Assembly: GCF_900239935.1 (NCBI RefSeq)
Contig: NZ_LT965928.1
Location: 1,114,197-1,178,196, forward strand
DNA length: 64,000 nucleotides
Source: Pseudoalteromonas carrageenovora IAM 12662
GTDB lineage: Bacteria > Pseudomonadota > Gammaproteobacteria > Enterobacterales > Alteromonadaceae
Direction of reading: 5' to 3'
The position numbers and the translations under genes were made by a program. Positions 26,334 to 36,939 of this stretch are shown piece after piece (within the stretch, counting starts at the first letter, position 1; each line of letters starts with the position of its first letter). The notes under the pieces are model-generated. The model worked only from the letters and a program-made list of their open reading frames with translations, was not told where the DNA came from and searched no databases.

Positions 26334-29126
26334 ATGACTTTGCTCTGGATACCCTTGCTATCCTTAATTGGCAGCGTTATTTCTGCATGCACAGGTAAAT
26401 TATCTCGTAATCAAAGCGCTGGCTTAACGGTTTTGGCACCTTTGACTGCATTGGGAATTACTTTGTATCATGCACCAGCAGTTTTAGCGGGTGAAACTAT
26501 CCGTTACTCATTGTCTTGGATCCCTACTATAGGGCTTGATCTATCCCTTCGATTAGACGGCCTTAGCTTATTGTTTATGTTTATGATTTTAGGCATTGGC
26601 TTGCTCGTTATTTTATATGCGCGTTACTACCTCAGCGCTAATGACTCAATGGCTAAACTATATAGCTATTTAATGTTGTTTATGACCGCTATGCTAGGCA
26701 TTGTAATGTCTAACAATGTAATTCAGCTCTGGTTATTTTGGGAATTAACCAGCATAAGTTCATTTTTGTTGATCAGTTATTGGTGGCATAAGTCAGAGGC
26801 GCGAAAGGGCGCGCGCATGGCACTGGCTGTAACAGGAGCCGGCGGTTTAGCGTTACTAGCTGGTTTAATGCTAATAGCAGATATAGTTGGAAGTTACGAC
26901 CTTGATGTTATTCTAGCAAGTAAGGCCATTATTCAATCGCACGACTTATACGAAGTTGCCTTAGTACTCGTATTACTTGGTGCGTTTACTAAATCTGCGC
27001 AATTTCCGTTTCATTTTTGGCTCCCTCATGCCATGGCTGCGCCGACGCCTGTTAGTGCTTATTTACACTCGGCAACAATGGTTAAAGCCGGTATATTTTT
27101 GTTAGCACGTTTTTACCCTGCGTTAGCTGGTACTGACACTTGGTTTATTTTGGTGGGCTTAACAGGGTTAACTACTTTATTATTTGGCGCTTACATAGCG
27201 CTATTCAAACACGATTTAAAAGGGCTGCTGGCCTATTCAACAATTAGCCACCTTGGTTTAATTACACTCTTACTAGGGCTTGATACTGAGCTTGCAACGG
27301 TTGCTGCAATTTTTCATATTATAAATCATGCGACCTTTAAAGCGTCGCTATTTATGGCAACCGGTATTATCGACCACGAAACCGGCACGCGCGATATGCG
27401 TAAGCTCAATGGTATGTGGCGATTTTTACCCTATACAGCCACACTCGCAATGGTCGCAGCTGCATCAATGGCTGGTGTGCCTTTACTTAACGGCTTTTTA
27501 TCAAAAGAAATGTTTTTTGCCGAAACATTACATCAACAAGTATTAGGCTCAATGTCTTGGCTAATTCCTGTGCTTGCGACAATTGCTGGTGCGTTTTCGG
27601 TCGCGTATTCTGCGCGCTTTATTCATGATGTGTTTTTTAACGGCGACCCAATTGATTTACCTCGTATGCCACATGAGCCGCCACGTTATATGCGTGTACC
27701 TATAGAAATCCTTGTTGTAATTTGTTTACTTGTTGGTATGTTCCCGCACTTTATTGTTGGCGGTATTTTATCTGCGGCATCTTCAGCGGTATTAGGCAAA
27801 GCGATGCCAGATTACAAAGTTGCTTTATGGCATGGCTTTAATTTACCTCTACTGATGAGTGCAATGGCAGTGGCTGGCGGTTTATTTATTTATATCAATC
27901 GCAAATACTTGTTCCAGTTTCAGGCCTCATTACCTCCGCTTAATGCTAAAAAAACCTTTGAGCGCGCAGTGCTGTCGGTCATTGCTTGGAGCCAATCTAA
28001 AATTAATCACATAGAAAACGGCTCACTACAGCGTTATTTAGTTGTTATGTTGGGCGTAGTATTACTGTGCGCTGGCTGGCCACTATTTGAAATGCAAGAG
28101 TTAGCCGGAACAATGGCGCTAACCCCTGTTGATGTTCACAATGCGATAGGGGCTGCTTTACTAATTATTGGTGCATTGGCTACTGTTATTTGGCACCGCT
28201 CTCGAGTAGTTGCGTTATTAATGATTTCTATTGTGGGGTTAATGGTATCGGTTGCGTTTACGCGCTTTTCGGCGCCAGATTTAGCCCTAACCCAATTAAC
28301 AGTGGAAGTAGCAACCGTTATTTTACTTATGCTGGCGCTATTCTTTTTACCGCAATATACGCCTAAAGAGTCAAGCTCACTGCGTGTTTTACGTGATTTA
28401 GGAATAGCCTCTACATTAGGTGTGGTGATTGCGAGTATTTGTTATGCGTTGCTTACGCGCCCATTAGAATCTATTTCAGACTTTTTTATCGCCAACGCTA
28501 AAACCGGCGGTGGTGGTACCAATGTAGTAAACGTTATTTTGGTGGATTTTAGGGGCTTTGATACGCTTGGTGAGATTACAGTGTTAGGTATTGCTGCACT
28601 CGGGATATTTAAAGTTCTGTCTAGAATTCCATTATTTATGCCAGCGAGTGACGGTGAAGGACGCCCTTGGGCACGAGAACGTCACCCTATATTGCTTGCC
28701 AGTATTTCACACAGTTTATTACCACTTGCATTACTGGTTTCAGCGTATATTTTCTTACGTGGTCATAACTTACCTGGTGGTGGTTTTATTGCAGGGTTAG
28801 TGACATCAATTGCCTTTATTTTACAGTACATGGCACATGGCTCTGCGTGGATCAGCGAGCGATTTGGGGTTAACTACCGTAAAATTATTGCTTCTGGTAT
28901 TGGTATTGCTTTATTTACAGGCGTGGGCAGCTGGTTCTTCGACAAACCATTTTTAACTACTTGGTTTGACTACTTTGATATTCCATTTATTGGGAAAACA
29001 GAACTCGCAAGCGCGATTGTATTTGACCTAGGTGTTTATCTAACCGTTGTAGGCGCTACATTAATGATTTTGGCAAGCCTTGGGAACATGACAGCAGAGA
29101 CCCAGAAGAAAGAGGTAAATATTTAA
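26334..29126 (+). CDS. mrpA: Mrp Na+/H+ antiporter subunit A fused to B
   Basis: The 930-residue polytopic protein resembles respiratory complex I ND5 in its first two thirds (about 17 helices; [47 protein letters not shown] in two parts, [10 protein letters not shown]). After the MrpA C-terminal part ([18 protein letters not shown]) it continues into an MnhB domain (about 795-925, with [19 protein letters not shown]). There is no separate mrpB, so this is the fused group-2 layout. The complex exchanges cytoplasmic Na+ for H+ and supports salt and alkali tolerance. It is first of six genes that overlap or nearly touch. Confidence 0.95.
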   Translation: MTLLWIPLLSLIGSVISACTGKLSRNQSAGLTVLAPLTALGITLYHAPAVLAGETIRYSLSWIPTIGLDLSLRLDGLSLLFMFMILGIGLLVILYARYYLSANDSMAKLYSYLMLFMTAMLGIVMSNNVIQLWLFWELTSISSFLLISYWWHKSEARKGARMALAVTGAGGLALLAGLMLIADIVGSYDLDVILASKAIIQSHDLYEVALVLVLLGAFTKSAQFPFHFWLPHAMAAPTPVSAYLHSATMVKAGIFLLARFYPALAGTDTWFILVGLTGLTTLLFGAYIALFKHDLKGLLAYSTISHLGLITLLLGLDTELATVAAIFHIINHATFKASLFMATGIIDHETGTRDMRKLNGMWRFLPYTATLAMVAAASMAGVPLLNGFLSKEMFFAETLHQQVLGSMSWLIPVLATIAGAFSVAYSARFIHDVFFNGDPIDLPRMPHEPPRYMRVPIEILVVICLLVGMFPHFIVGGILSAASSAVLGKAMPDYKVALWHGFNLPLLMSAMAVAGGLFIYINRKYLFQFQASLPPLNAKKTFERAVLSVIAWSQSKINHIENGSLQRYLVVMLGVVLLCAGWPLFEMQELAGTMALTPVDVHNAIGAALLIIGALATVIWHRSRVVALLMISIVGLMVSVAFTRFSAPDLALTQLTVEVATVILLMLALFFLPQYTPKESSSLRVLRDLGIASTLGVVIASICYALLTRPLESISDFFIANAKTGGGGTNVVNVILVDFRGFDTLGEITVLGIAALGIFKVLSRIPLFMPASDGEGRPWARERHPILLASISHSLLPLALLVSAYIFLRGHNLPGGGFIAGLVTSIAFILQYMAHGSAWISERFGVNYRKIIASGIGIALFTGVGSWFFDKPFLTTWFDYFDIPFIGKTELASAIVFDLGVYLTVVGATLMILASLGNMTAETQKKEVNI

Positions 29127-29479
29127 TGGAATTATTGTACGCATCTTGCGTTGGAGTATTAGTTAGTTGCGGGATCTTTTTATTATTAAGAGCGCGCACA
29201 TTCCCTGTAGTACTTGGGCTTACTATGATTTCATATGCCGTTAATTTATTTTTATTTTCTGCAGGTCGTTTAACGATTAATAAAGCAGTAGTACTGGGTA
29301 CCGGTGCCGATTATGCTGATCCGCTGCCTCAAGCGTTAGTACTTACGGCCATAGTAATTGGCTTTGCAATGACTGCATTTGTGGTTATTTTAGCTATTCG
29401 TGGTCGTGCAGATTTAGGAAGTGATCACGTAGATGGTCACATAGTTAAAAGCCCGGCAGATACTAAGGAGCAAAAATGA
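29126..29479 (+). CDS. mrpC: Mrp Na+/H+ antiporter subunit C
   Basis: The 117-residue protein has three membrane helices and resembles complex I NuoK (RTFPVVLGLTMISYAVNLFLF, DPLPQALVLTAIVIGFAMTAF). Its start overlaps the mrpA stop by one base, and its end overlaps mrpD by 4. It forms part of the membrane core of the Mrp complex. Confidence 0.95.
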   Translation: MELLYASCVGVLVSCGIFLLLRARTFPVVLGLTMISYAVNLFLFSAGRLTINKAVVLGTGADYADPLPQALVLTAIVIGFAMTAFVVILAIRGRADLGSDHVDGHIVKSPADTKEQK

Positions 29480-30993
29480 TTCAACATTTAGCTTCTTTAC
29501 CTATTTTATTACCTATGCTGGCAGCGGTTATATTACTTTTGCCTCCATGTGGTAAAAGCTTACCAATTCGTCGCATAGCCTCGTCTATTATGGCTATTAT
29601 TACATTTGCTGTTAGTGTACTGCTTTTACTGCATGTACATAATACAGGGATAAACGTATACGCTATCGGTAACTGGTCTGCACCATTTGGTATTGTACTT
29701 GTAGCCGACATGCTTTCTACATTGTTGGTAGCACTTACATCGCTACTAGGCTTAGGCGTTATTTTATATAGTTGTGCTGGCGATGATGCTAAAGGTAACT
29801 TTTTTCACCCATTGGTTCACTTTTTAGTATTAGGTGTTAATGGTGCATTTTTAACCGGTGATTTATTTAACGTATTTGTATTTTTTGAAGTACTACTTAT
29901 TGCTTCGTACTCTTTGCTGATGCATGCCGGTGACAAACAAAATACCCGTGCGGCTTTGCAATATGTAATATTAAATTTAGTTGACTCAAGTGTATTTTTA
30001 ATTGGCTTAGGTATTTTATACGGTGTACTTGGTACATTAAATATTGCTGATATGGCTTTAAAAGTATCGCAACTGTCGGGCGATGATGTTTATTTAGCTA
30101 AAGCAGGGGGATTATTACTACTTATTGTATTTGGTTTAAAAGGAGCGTTACTGCCACTACATTTATGGTTACCAAATACTTATGCTAGCGCAAAGCCTGT
30201 TGTAGCTGCATTATTTGCGATTATGACCAAGGTAGGTGTATATGCCATGTTGCGTGTTTACACCGTAATATTTGGCGAACAAGCTGGACAGCTCGAGCAT
30301 ATGGCACAACCGTGGCTGTGGGGCTTGGCCATTGCGACCATAATTGTTGGTGCAATTGGTGTAATGGCTGCTCAAGATTTACGAAAGTTAACTGCAAACT
30401 TAGTGGTTGTATCGGTTGGTACGTTAGTCGCTCTTATTGCGCTGCAAAACGTAACCGCAACAGCTGCATTACTGTATTACTTAGTACACTCAACACTTGT
30501 ATGTGCCGCTTTATTTTTATTAGCCGATTTAATAGCTACACAACGCGGTAAAGTGGGCGACAGGCTCGTTGCTGGTCGAGCTGTAACACAGCCTTACTTA
30601 TTAGGCGGCTGCTTTATAATTGCAGTACTCACGGTTGTTGGAATGCCACCTCTTTCGGGTTTTGTTGGAAAAGTGCGGATCCTTAAAACAACTTTAAATG
30701 CTCAACAAGCGTGGCTGTTTTGGCCTGTTTATTTATTTGCGAGTTTTGTATTATTAGTTGCACTTTCGCGTGCCGGAACCACCATGTTTTGGGAGCGTAA
30801 AGACAAAAAAAATGAAAATACAGATGGAGAAAATGCACATCCATTGCAAGTAATAATAATTGTAAGCCTATTAGCGTGTTCACCATTAATGGTTATATTT
30901 GGTGGCCCTATTACCGATTACATGCTTGGCGCGGCTGCGCAATTGCACGATATTAGCGGTGGTATTAACGCTGTAATTAGAGGAGGTGCGTAA
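29476..30993 (+). CDS. mrpD: Mrp Na+/H+ antiporter subunit D
   Basis: The 505-residue protein has about 14 membrane helices of the ND2/ND4 type. Key segments include LTGDLFNVFVFFEVLLIASY (membrane Glu), LIVFGLKGALLPLHLWLPNTY (Lys and HLWLP) and the discontinuous helix region near AQDLRKLTANLVV. It is a proton-pathway subunit homologous to NuoN/NuoM. ATGA overlap with mrpC and a 1-base overlap with mrpE show a tight operon. Confidence 0.95.
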   Translation: MIQHLASLPILLPMLAAVILLLPPCGKSLPIRRIASSIMAIITFAVSVLLLLHVHNTGINVYAIGNWSAPFGIVLVADMLSTLLVALTSLLGLGVILYSCAGDDAKGNFFHPLVHFLVLGVNGAFLTGDLFNVFVFFEVLLIASYSLLMHAGDKQNTRAALQYVILNLVDSSVFLIGLGILYGVLGTLNIADMALKVSQLSGDDVYLAKAGGLLLLIVFGLKGALLPLHLWLPNTYASAKPVVAALFAIMTKVGVYAMLRVYTVIFGEQAGQLEHMAQPWLWGLAIATIIVGAIGVMAAQDLRKLTANLVVVSVGTLVALIALQNVTATAALLYYLVHSTLVCAALFLLADLIATQRGKVGDRLVAGRAVTQPYLLGGCFIIAVLTVVGMPPLSGFVGKVRILKTTLNAQQAWLFWPVYLFASFVLLVALSRAGTTMFWERKDKKNENTDGENAHPLQVIIIVSLLACSPLMVIFGGPITDYMLGAAAQLHDISGGINAVIRGGA

Positions 30994-31529
30994 TGAGATT
31001 ACAAGCCCGTTATCGTTGGCTACCAACGCCTTTTCGTAGTTTATTTTTATTTTTAATATGGTTGTTACTAAATAACAGTGTATCGGCAGGGCATTTGGTA
31101 CTGGCAACTCTTTTTGCCATATTTATACCGCTGCTTAGCTTTTCTTTGCGTGACCCTCAGCCTCTTATTTTGAAGCCTGGTCTTGCGTTAAAACAATTGC
31201 TTATAGTTTTATACGATATTGTTGTGGCTAACTTACAAGTGGCATTATTAATAATGGGCCCAGCTAAAAAGTTACGCCCAGCTTTTGTGAAAGTGCCTAT
31301 AGATTTAATGCACGATATGCCAATTACTATACTTGCTAGCTGTGTTTCATTAACGCCAGGTACGGTAAGCGCCGAAGTGTATCCTATACCTGAATCACTT
31401 GCAGAAGGTGAAGAGCCAACTCAGCGCTATTTACTGATACATGTGCTCGACTTAAAAGATGAAGAAGCACTTATCAAACAAATTAAACAACGCTATGAAG
31501 CTCCATTAAAGGAGATATTTAAATGTTAG
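30993..31529 (+). CDS. mrpE: Mrp Na+/H+ antiporter subunit E
   Basis: The 178-residue protein has the MrpE pattern: two N-terminal helices, LYDIVVANLQVALLI, then the cytoplasmic ferredoxin-like domain with SCVSLTPGTVSAEV and LLIHVLDLKDEE. It has no complex I counterpart and is needed for assembly and activity. GAGGAGG-like SD precedes the ATG; its end overlaps mrpF by 7 bases. Confidence 0.94.
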   Translation: MRLQARYRWLPTPFRSLFLFLIWLLLNNSVSAGHLVLATLFAIFIPLLSFSLRDPQPLILKPGLALKQLLIVLYDIVVANLQVALLIMGPAKKLRPAFVKVPIDLMHDMPITILASCVSLTPGTVSAEVYPIPESLAEGEEPTQRYLLIHVLDLKDEEALIKQIKQRYEAPLKEIFKC

Positions 31530-31792
31530 ACACCGTATTACTCATTGTTTTTTCAATGATTGGTTTATCGCTATTGCTTAACTTATGGCGCCTTATAATT
31601 GGCCCATCAGTGCCCGATCGTATTTTAGCGCTCGATACTATGTATATAAACGTAATAGCACTAATTATTTTGTATAGTATAAGCATGGGAACAGGACTTT
31701 ACTTTGAGGCTGCATTACTGATAGCAATGCTAGGTTTTATAAGTACGGTTGCGGTGTGTAAGTATTTACTTCGTGGCGATATAATTGAATAG
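31523..31792 (+). CDS. mrpF: Mrp Na+/H+ antiporter subunit F
   Basis: The 89-residue protein has three membrane helices with the conserved GPSVPDRILALDTMYIN motif between the first two; its Asp is important in this family. It lies between E and G, with AAAGGAG upstream inside mrpE. Confidence 0.94.
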   Translation: MLDTVLLIVFSMIGLSLLLNLWRLIIGPSVPDRILALDTMYINVIALIILYSISMGTGLYFEAALLIAMLGFISTVAVCKYLLRGDIIE

Positions 31793-31801
31793 GGTAAAAA
31801 C

Positions 31802-32134
31802 ATGATCAGCGAATGGATTGTATCAATATTATTGTTATTTGGTGGTGTATTTATTTTAATTGGCTCAGTAGGCTTAGTTAAACTACCTGACTTTTTTATG
31901 CGCTTACATGGGCCAACTAAAGCTACAACGCTAGGTATGGCAAGCATTTTAATTGCCGCTATGGTTTATTTTGCAAGCTCAGCACATGGGCTAAGCGTTA
32001 AAGAAATACTTATTACCATATTTTTATTAATTACCGCACCAATCAGTGGCTATATGCTAATAAAATCGGCTATTCATCATAAACTTGAAGCTAAAGAAGG
32101 CACAAAAGGGCTTGATAACATAGAAGATAATTAG
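31802..32134 (+). CDS. mrpG: Mrp Na+/H+ antiporter subunit G
   Basis: The 110-residue protein has three membrane helices, with GSVGLVKLPDFFMRLHGPTKATTLG split across the first loop, as in MnhG/PhaG. It is the last gene, followed 14 bp later by a strong terminator. The short charged C-terminal tail is cytoplasmic. Confidence 0.94.
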   Translation: MISEWIVSILLLFGGVFILIGSVGLVKLPDFFMRLHGPTKATTLGMASILIAAMVYFASSAHGLSVKEILITIFLLITAPISGYMLIKSAIHHKLEAKEGTKGLDNIEDN

Positions 32135-32148
32135 GGTAGTAATGTATT

Positions 32149-32186
32149 AAAAAGGCCGAATAAATTGTATTTATTCGGCCTTTTTT
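32149..32186 (+). terminator. Rho-independent terminator of the mrp operon
   Basis: A 17-bp perfect stem built on AGGCCGAATAAAT/ATTTATTCGGCCT with a 3-nt loop and T6 tail. Confidence 0.93.
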
Positions 32187-32261
32187 GTAATTGTTAGTAT
32201 CATTTACAATGCTAAATAATCATGTGACTATAAACTCACTATTTAATTAAAGGATATTATT

Positions 32262-32759
32262 ATGGGTAAAGCACTACTTTTGTCTTTGTTGATTTTCTCA
32301 AGCAGCTTATATGCAGAGCAAAACACTAAGCAGCAAAAAATAGATGAGCTAATTAACGTAATGAACATGGATGCGATGGTTGATTCTATGTATGGGCAAG
32401 TTGAGGGCATGATGAAAAATATGTCTGCTCAAATGGGCGTTAAACCTTCTGAGCAAGCTATTTTTGATAAATACTATGCAGATATGACTAATGTGCTTAA
32501 ATCTGAAATGAGCTGGGAAAAAATGCAGCCTATGATGGTAAATGTTTACGACAAGCACTTCAAAGAGCAAGAAATTGCCGACATGCTCGCGTTTTATAAG
32601 ACAGAAACAGGGCAAAAAATTCTTAAAAAAATGCCTGTAGTAATGCAAGAATCGATGCAAATGTCGCAAAGTCTAATACAAGATGCAATGCCAAAAATTC
32701 AAGATATAGCAGGCAAGCTAAGTGAAGAGCTAAAAGCCTCTCGCGAGCAAGCTAACTAG
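32262..32759 (+). CDS. Exported DUF2059 protein
   Basis: The 165-residue protein has a cleavable signal (1-18, ending SSLYA) and then an all-helical DUF2059 domain; EIADMLAFYKTETGQKILKKMP is the characteristic segment. It is rich in Met (about 17 residues), mostly in MVDSMYGQVEGMMKNMSAQM-type helices. Function of the family is unknown. AAAGGA precedes the ATG. It is monocistronic, between the mrp operon and the metal-efflux operon; Met richness could favour Cu+ binding, but that is speculative. Confidence 0.85.
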   Translation: MGKALLLSLLIFSSSLYAEQNTKQQKIDELINVMNMDAMVDSMYGQVEGMMKNMSAQMGVKPSEQAIFDKYYADMTNVLKSEMSWEKMQPMMVNVYDKHFKEQEIADMLAFYKTETGQKILKKMPVVMQESMQMSQSLIQDAMPKIQDIAGKLSEELKASREQAN

Positions 32760-32825
32760 AGGCTGTTAATTTGAATTAAAGTATTAAAGAACAATAGCCC
32801 CTAATACTTTTATCCCTCTTATTTG

Positions 32826-32850
32826 AGCGCTCTAGTCAGAGCGCTTTTAC
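32826..32850 (+). terminator. Rho-independent terminator after the DUF2059 gene
   Basis: AGCGCTCT (32826-32833) pairs with AGAGCGCT (32838-32845) around AGTC, followed by TTTACTTTT. Confidence 0.8.
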
Positions 32851-32904
32851 TTTTGCGCTAAATCAGCTTCAGTAAATTTAAATTATGCTTTAATGCTCCC
32901 TCTA

Positions 32905-32935
32905 TTGACCTATGTGTTGCACATAGGTTTATTAT
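32905..32935 (+). promoter_or_regulatory. MerR-type promoter/operator of the metal-efflux operon
   Basis: TTGACC (-35, 32905-32910) and TATTAT (-10, 32930-32935) are 19 bp apart, the long spacer that MerR activators untwist. Within it lies a perfect 9-bp dyad ACCTATGTG-TTG-CACATAGGT (32908-32928). It is 31 bp before merR, so the operon is probably autoregulated and metal-induced. Confidence 0.85.
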
Positions 32936-32965
32936 TGATCTATTGAAATTCCACGGAGCTAAATT

Positions 32966-33406
32966 ATGTATGTAAAACAATTAGCCAAATTAATGGATGT
33001 GACGCCTGATACCGTTCGTCATTACACCCGTGTGGGTCTTTTAAACCCAATACGCAGTGAAAACAATGGATACCAGCAATATACCAAGGCAGACAAACAG
33101 CGGTTACAATTTATTATAAGCGCGCGCCAATTGGGGTTTTCTATAAAAGATGTGCAACATATTATTGGTGAGTCAGTGCAAGGCAATTGCCCATGCCCAC
33201 TTACGCGTAAGATTATAGCCAAGCGTTTAGAAGAAACAGAAGTGCTGTTTCAAGAAACGCTTAAATTACGTACGCGTATGCAATCGGCACTAAAACAATG
33301 GGATGCATCTGCCGATGGTGCTGTTTCAAGTGATGTATGCAGTTTAATAGAAACATTTGTCGATCCTATTCCAAAGCCTGTAAAAATAGAGGTGCGTGAT
33401 GAGTAG
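32966..33406 (+). CDS. MerR-family metal-responsive regulator
   Basis: The 146-residue protein has the MerR winged helix (1-70: [33 protein letters not shown]), a dimerisation helix and candidate metal-binding Cys at C75, C77 (GNCPCP) and C125 (DVCSLIE). The last lines up with a ligand position of ZntR-type regulators, while CueR's two-Cys loop is not obvious. The metal is therefore uncertain; Cu+ is favoured by the CPC ATPase and cupredoxin downstream. Its stop overlaps the copA start by 8 bases. Confidence 0.88.
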   Translation: MYVKQLAKLMDVTPDTVRHYTRVGLLNPIRSENNGYQQYTKADKQRLQFIISARQLGFSIKDVQHIIGESVQGNCPCPLTRKIIAKRLEETEVLFQETLKLRTRMQSALKQWDASADGAVSSDVCSLIETFVDPIPKPVKIEVRDE

Positions 33407-35642
33407 CAGCAAAAACACCGAACTTAACTTTATGATTGAAGGTGCTAATTGTGGCAGCTGTGTTGCTAAAATAGAAAAAGCCCTAAAAAGTGTGCAAGGC
33501 GCAAACAATGTAGAAATGAACTTTGCAGAGCGTACAGTAAGAGTAGAGGGAAGCGCGGAGCAAAACACACTAATAAAAGCGGTTGAAAACATAGGCTATG
33601 GCGCAAAACCTATGAGTAATAAATCTGATCAAGACGCTCTTGACGAAAAAGCTAAATCGGATGATGCGCATTACAAAAAACTCATGCGAAATATGATGCT
33701 TGCCTTAGGTTTAGGTGTACCTTTAATGGTTTACGGCCTTATTTTTGATATGAGTGTATCGACAACAACGCAGCGTATTGCATGGTTTGTTGTAGGCATT
33801 ATTACCCTTGTGGTAATGGCGATATCGGGCAAGCAGTTTTATAGAGGTGCATGGCAGGCATTTAAAAACCATGCTGCAAATATGGATACGTTAATAGCAC
33901 TTGGTACAGGTACTGCGTGGTTATATTCAATGTTTGTGGTAATTGCACCTAGTTTATTACCTGAAGTGGCAAGACACGTATATTTTGAAGCATCATCGAT
34001 GATCATCGGTTTAATTAGTTTAGGCCTTGCCTTTGAAGTAAAAGCTCGCGGGCGCACTTCGCAGGCAATCAAGCGCTTAATTGGTCTGCAAGCTAAAACT
34101 GCGCGTGTTGTACGCCAGGGGCAAGAGCAAGATATTGATATAAATGATGTGCAAAAAAACGATCACGTGCGCGTACGCCCTGGCGAAAAAATACCGGTAG
34201 ATGGCAATGTACTTGAAGGTAGTAGCCGTGTTGACGAGTCAATGCTTACAGGTGAACCTATGCCTGTAAGCAAACAAGCCGATGATAAAGTTGTTGCTGG
34301 TAGCATAAATAAAAGTGGCACTTTATTATTTGAAGCCACGCATGTTGGCCACGAAACCACCCTTGCTAATATTATTAATATGGTAAAACGGGCACAAAAC
34401 TCAAAGCCTTCAATAGGGCGCTTAGCCGATGTTATTTCGGGTATATTTGTACCCACAGTGATGATTATTGCCATATTAGCTGCGCTCGCATGGCTAAACT
34501 TTGGCCCAGAGCCTTCGATTGCTTATGCAGTGGTCGCGCTTACCACTGTGCTTATAATTGCTTGCCCGTGTGCCCTTGGTTTAGCAACGCCTATGTCGGT
34601 AATGGTAGGCGTTGGTAAAGCGGCTGAGTCGGGTATTTTGATTCGTAATGGCGAGTCATTGCAAACCACCTCTAAAATAACCACCATGATTTTAGATAAA
34701 ACCGGCACTATCACGCAAGGTGCACCACAAGTAACAGATGTTGTTACATTTAATAGCGCAGATGAAAACAACGTAATGCAGCTAGTTGCAAGCCTTGAGA
34801 GTAGCTCTGAGCACCCTCTTGCAGAGGCTATTATGCAGCACGCTAAAAAACAAAACGTAACGTTGAGTAAGGTTACTGACTTTGACGCCATTACCGGTAA
34901 AGGCGTAAGTGGTACGGCGAATGGGCAACCTTTGTTATTTGGTAATAAAGGACTTATGGATAAGTACGAGATTGCTGTTGATGAGGCTACTGAGCAAGCA
35001 CACAGCTTTGCAAAAGAGGCTAAAACGCCCATGTATTTTGCTTGTGATAACCAGCTAATGGCGCTAATTGCGGTGGCCGATCCGATAAAAGAAGACTCTG
35101 CTGAGGCAATAAAACGTCTACAACATAAAGGTATTCATCTTGTTATGCTAACAGGTGATAACAAAGCGACAGCACAAGCGGTTGCCAAAAAAGTAGGAAT
35201 AGATGATTTTATAGCTGAAGTTTTGCCACAGGACAAAGTAAACGAAGTGAGTAAACGTCAGCAGCAGGGCGAGATTGTTGGTATGACTGGCGATGGTATT
35301 AACGATGCTCCTGCGCTTGCTAAGGCGGATGTAGGCTTTGCAATTGGTACTGGCACAGACGTAGCTATAGAAAGTGCAGATATAACGTTAATGCGAGGCT
35401 CACTCCATGGCCTAGCTGATGCAATAGCGATAAGCAGTGCAACTATTGGTAACATTAAGCAAAACCTGTTTGGTGCTTTTATATATAACGTAGCGGGTAT
35501 TCCTATTGCGGCAGGCGTGCTTTATCCATTTTTTGGCTTGTTATTAAACCCTGTGGTAGCGGGAGCCGCTATGGCGCTTTCATCGTTAACGGTGGTTACT
35601 AACGCTAACCGCTTACGCTTTTTTAAGCCTAATAAATTCTAG
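33399..35642 (+). CDS. copA: P1B-type Cu+-transporting ATPase
   Basis: ATG 33399 follows AGAGGTG; GTG 33396 is too close to it. The 747-residue protein has one N-terminal HMA domain (C18 and C21 in [13 protein letters not shown]), two extra P1B helices, an A domain with MLTGEP, the membrane metal site [12 protein letters not shown] (C389, C391), the phosphorylated D433 in LDKTGTITQ, the HP motif SSEHPLAEA and [15 protein letters not shown] marks the Cu+/Ag+ group. It exports cytosolic Cu+ to the periplasm. It is the second gene of the merR-copA-cupredoxin operon. Confidence 0.93.
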   Translation: MSSSKNTELNFMIEGANCGSCVAKIEKALKSVQGANNVEMNFAERTVRVEGSAEQNTLIKAVENIGYGAKPMSNKSDQDALDEKAKSDDAHYKKLMRNMMLALGLGVPLMVYGLIFDMSVSTTTQRIAWFVVGIITLVVMAISGKQFYRGAWQAFKNHAANMDTLIALGTGTAWLYSMFVVIAPSLLPEVARHVYFEASSMIIGLISLGLAFEVKARGRTSQAIKRLIGLQAKTARVVRQGQEQDIDINDVQKNDHVRVRPGEKIPVDGNVLEGSSRVDESMLTGEPMPVSKQADDKVVAGSINKSGTLLFEATHVGHETTLANIINMVKRAQNSKPSIGRLADVISGIFVPTVMIIAILAALAWLNFGPEPSIAYAVVALTTVLIIACPCALGLATPMSVMVGVGKAAESGILIRNGESLQTTSKITTMILDKTGTITQGAPQVTDVVTFNSADENNVMQLVASLESSSEHPLAEAIMQHAKKQNVTLSKVTDFDAITGKGVSGTANGQPLLFGNKGLMDKYEIAVDEATEQAHSFAKEAKTPMYFACDNQLMALIAVADPIKEDSAEAIKRLQHKGIHLVMLTGDNKATAQAVAKKVGIDDFIAEVLPQDKVNEVSKRQQQGEIVGMTGDGINDAPALAKADVGFAIGTGTDVAIESADITLMRGSLHGLADAIAISSATIGNIKQNLFGAFIYNVAGIPIAAGVLYPFFGLLLNPVVAGAAMALSSLTVVTNANRLRFFKPNKF

Positions 35643-35652
35643 GGAGTAAATT

Positions 35653-36006
35653 ATGTTGATGATTAATATACTCGGCGCCATTTTAATAGCTGCCATTATT
35701 TACTGGTTTTGGTTATATAAACCAAAGCAAATTCAAACTGATGACAATACAGTCACCATAGTGGTAGATAACGGCGTGTACCAGCCTGGTAATATAAAAG
35801 TTGCGGCCAATAAACAAGTCACGCTTACTTTTAATAGAAAAGACAGTGCGCCATGCGCCGAAACCGTTGTATTTCCAGCGCTTGATATAAGCAAAAGCTT
35901 GGCAATGGGAGATGATAATAAAATCACCTTGCCTGCACTAAAAGCTGGCGAATACGACTTTCATTGCCAAATGCAAATGTATAAAGGTAAGTTGATTGCT
36001 GAATAA
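35653..36006 (+). CDS. Membrane-anchored cupredoxin-domain protein
   Basis: The 117-residue protein has an N-terminal membrane helix (about 3-22, ending YWFWLYKPK) and a cupredoxin-like beta sandwich with candidate copper ligands in SAPCAETVVFP, and in AGEYDFHCQMQMYKG (His, Cys, Met). AGGGAG lies 6 bases before the ATG, 10 bp after copA. It probably accepts or buffers Cu exported by the ATPase at the outer face of the inner membrane. Family function beyond Cu binding is inferred. Confidence 0.82.
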   Translation: MLMINILGAILIAAIIYWFWLYKPKQIQTDDNTVTIVVDNGVYQPGNIKVAANKQVTLTFNRKDSAPCAETVVFPALDISKSLAMGDDNKITLPALKAGEYDFHCQMQMYKGKLIAE

Positions 36007-36029
36007 CTTAAGCTTAGCGAAGTAATATA

Positions 36030-36077
36030 AATACGGCCTAGCTGTGTGTTGAGCTAAACAATGGATTAGGCCGTATT
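36030..36077. repeat. 11-bp perfect inverted repeat after the copper operon
   Basis: AATACGGCCTA (36030-36040) and TAGGCCGTATT (36067-36077) enclose 26 bases. No T run follows, so this may be a weak terminator or a regulatory hairpin before the next small gene. Confidence 0.6.
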
Positions 36078-36099
36078 ACTAAAAAAACGATTATTTAAA

Positions 36100-36318
36100 A
36101 TGATGAATAAATTAAACCCAAAAAAACTACTTAATAGTAAGTGGACCGCCACACTAGCAATTAATAAAGAAAAACACTTTATTATTGTCGAAGTTGAATA
36201 CGACGAAGATGCTAATGTAATTGCGTGTGTTACTGAGTCGGTATTTTCTAAAAACCAATACCCAATTAGTTGGCGCGATTTAAAAGACCCTCAAAAGTGG
36301 TGCCAAGGCTGGAAATAG
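36100..36318 (+). CDS. TIGR02450-family small Trp-rich protein
   Basis: The 72-residue protein reads KLLNSKWTATLAINKEKHFIIVEV...YPISWRDLKDPQKWCQGWK, matching a conserved hypothetical family (TIGR02450) with a KWT motif near the start and a Trp-rich end. No signal or membrane segment. Two ATGs (36100 and 36103) are possible and no SD is clear. The function is unknown. Confidence 0.75.
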   Translation: MMNKLNPKKLLNSKWTATLAINKEKHFIIVEVEYDEDANVIACVTESVFSKNQYPISWRDLKDPQKWCQGWK

Positions 36319-36939
36319 CTTCTATGCATTCAACCTTTACATTTATTGTACAAGCAAAGCCACTGAGTAAAGGCTTTTACCGGTGGTACTGCATTTTAAA
36401 CTCCCTACAAAAAACATAATGTTAAAGAAGATTTAATAGGTCTTAGGCTTTGCAAATTTCTTTTTAAATACAGCGGCCCAAATAAAATTCGCCATTTGGC
36501 AACAAAACCATGTTTTTCTAAATATTCCTTAAAATCTCGATAAATTATTTTTAAATGATTTATAAAGCACTATATTTCAATAGCTTAAGTATATTAACTT
36601 TACGCTTTAAATTCCGTTTACTTTTCTGTTCATAGTAAGTTTATTCTCATAACCATTAAATTATCTATTCTAGTTAGTAATTAGCTTTATTGTGTCTTTT
36701 TTATTACTCATAACTTATTGATTAAATTGATGTATTTATAACCCTACTGAATGCTGTTGCTAGAAAGCAACAAAATTACTCCCGTCGTAATGCTTTGTCG
36801 ATACGTTTTTAGCTTAACTGCATGTTTTTAAATAAAAAATAAAACATGGCATCGAAGTTGTAATATCTTAAATGTAATTAGCAAAACGTGATGAAAGCCT
36901 CTGGCCTTAATCGCAACAACCCAATGAAGGAATACGATT
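36319..36939. other. 620-bp AT-rich region without an intact gene
   Basis: I see no intact gene. On the minus strand, 36380-36560 reads open for about 54 codons with gene-like codons (segment KEYLEKHGFVAKWRILFG) but has no start codon and is closed upstream by a stop, so it may be a gene remnant. A small GTTGC/GCAAC hairpin lies near 36760. The last 100 bases should hold the promoter of the EF-hand gene. Confidence 0.4.
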
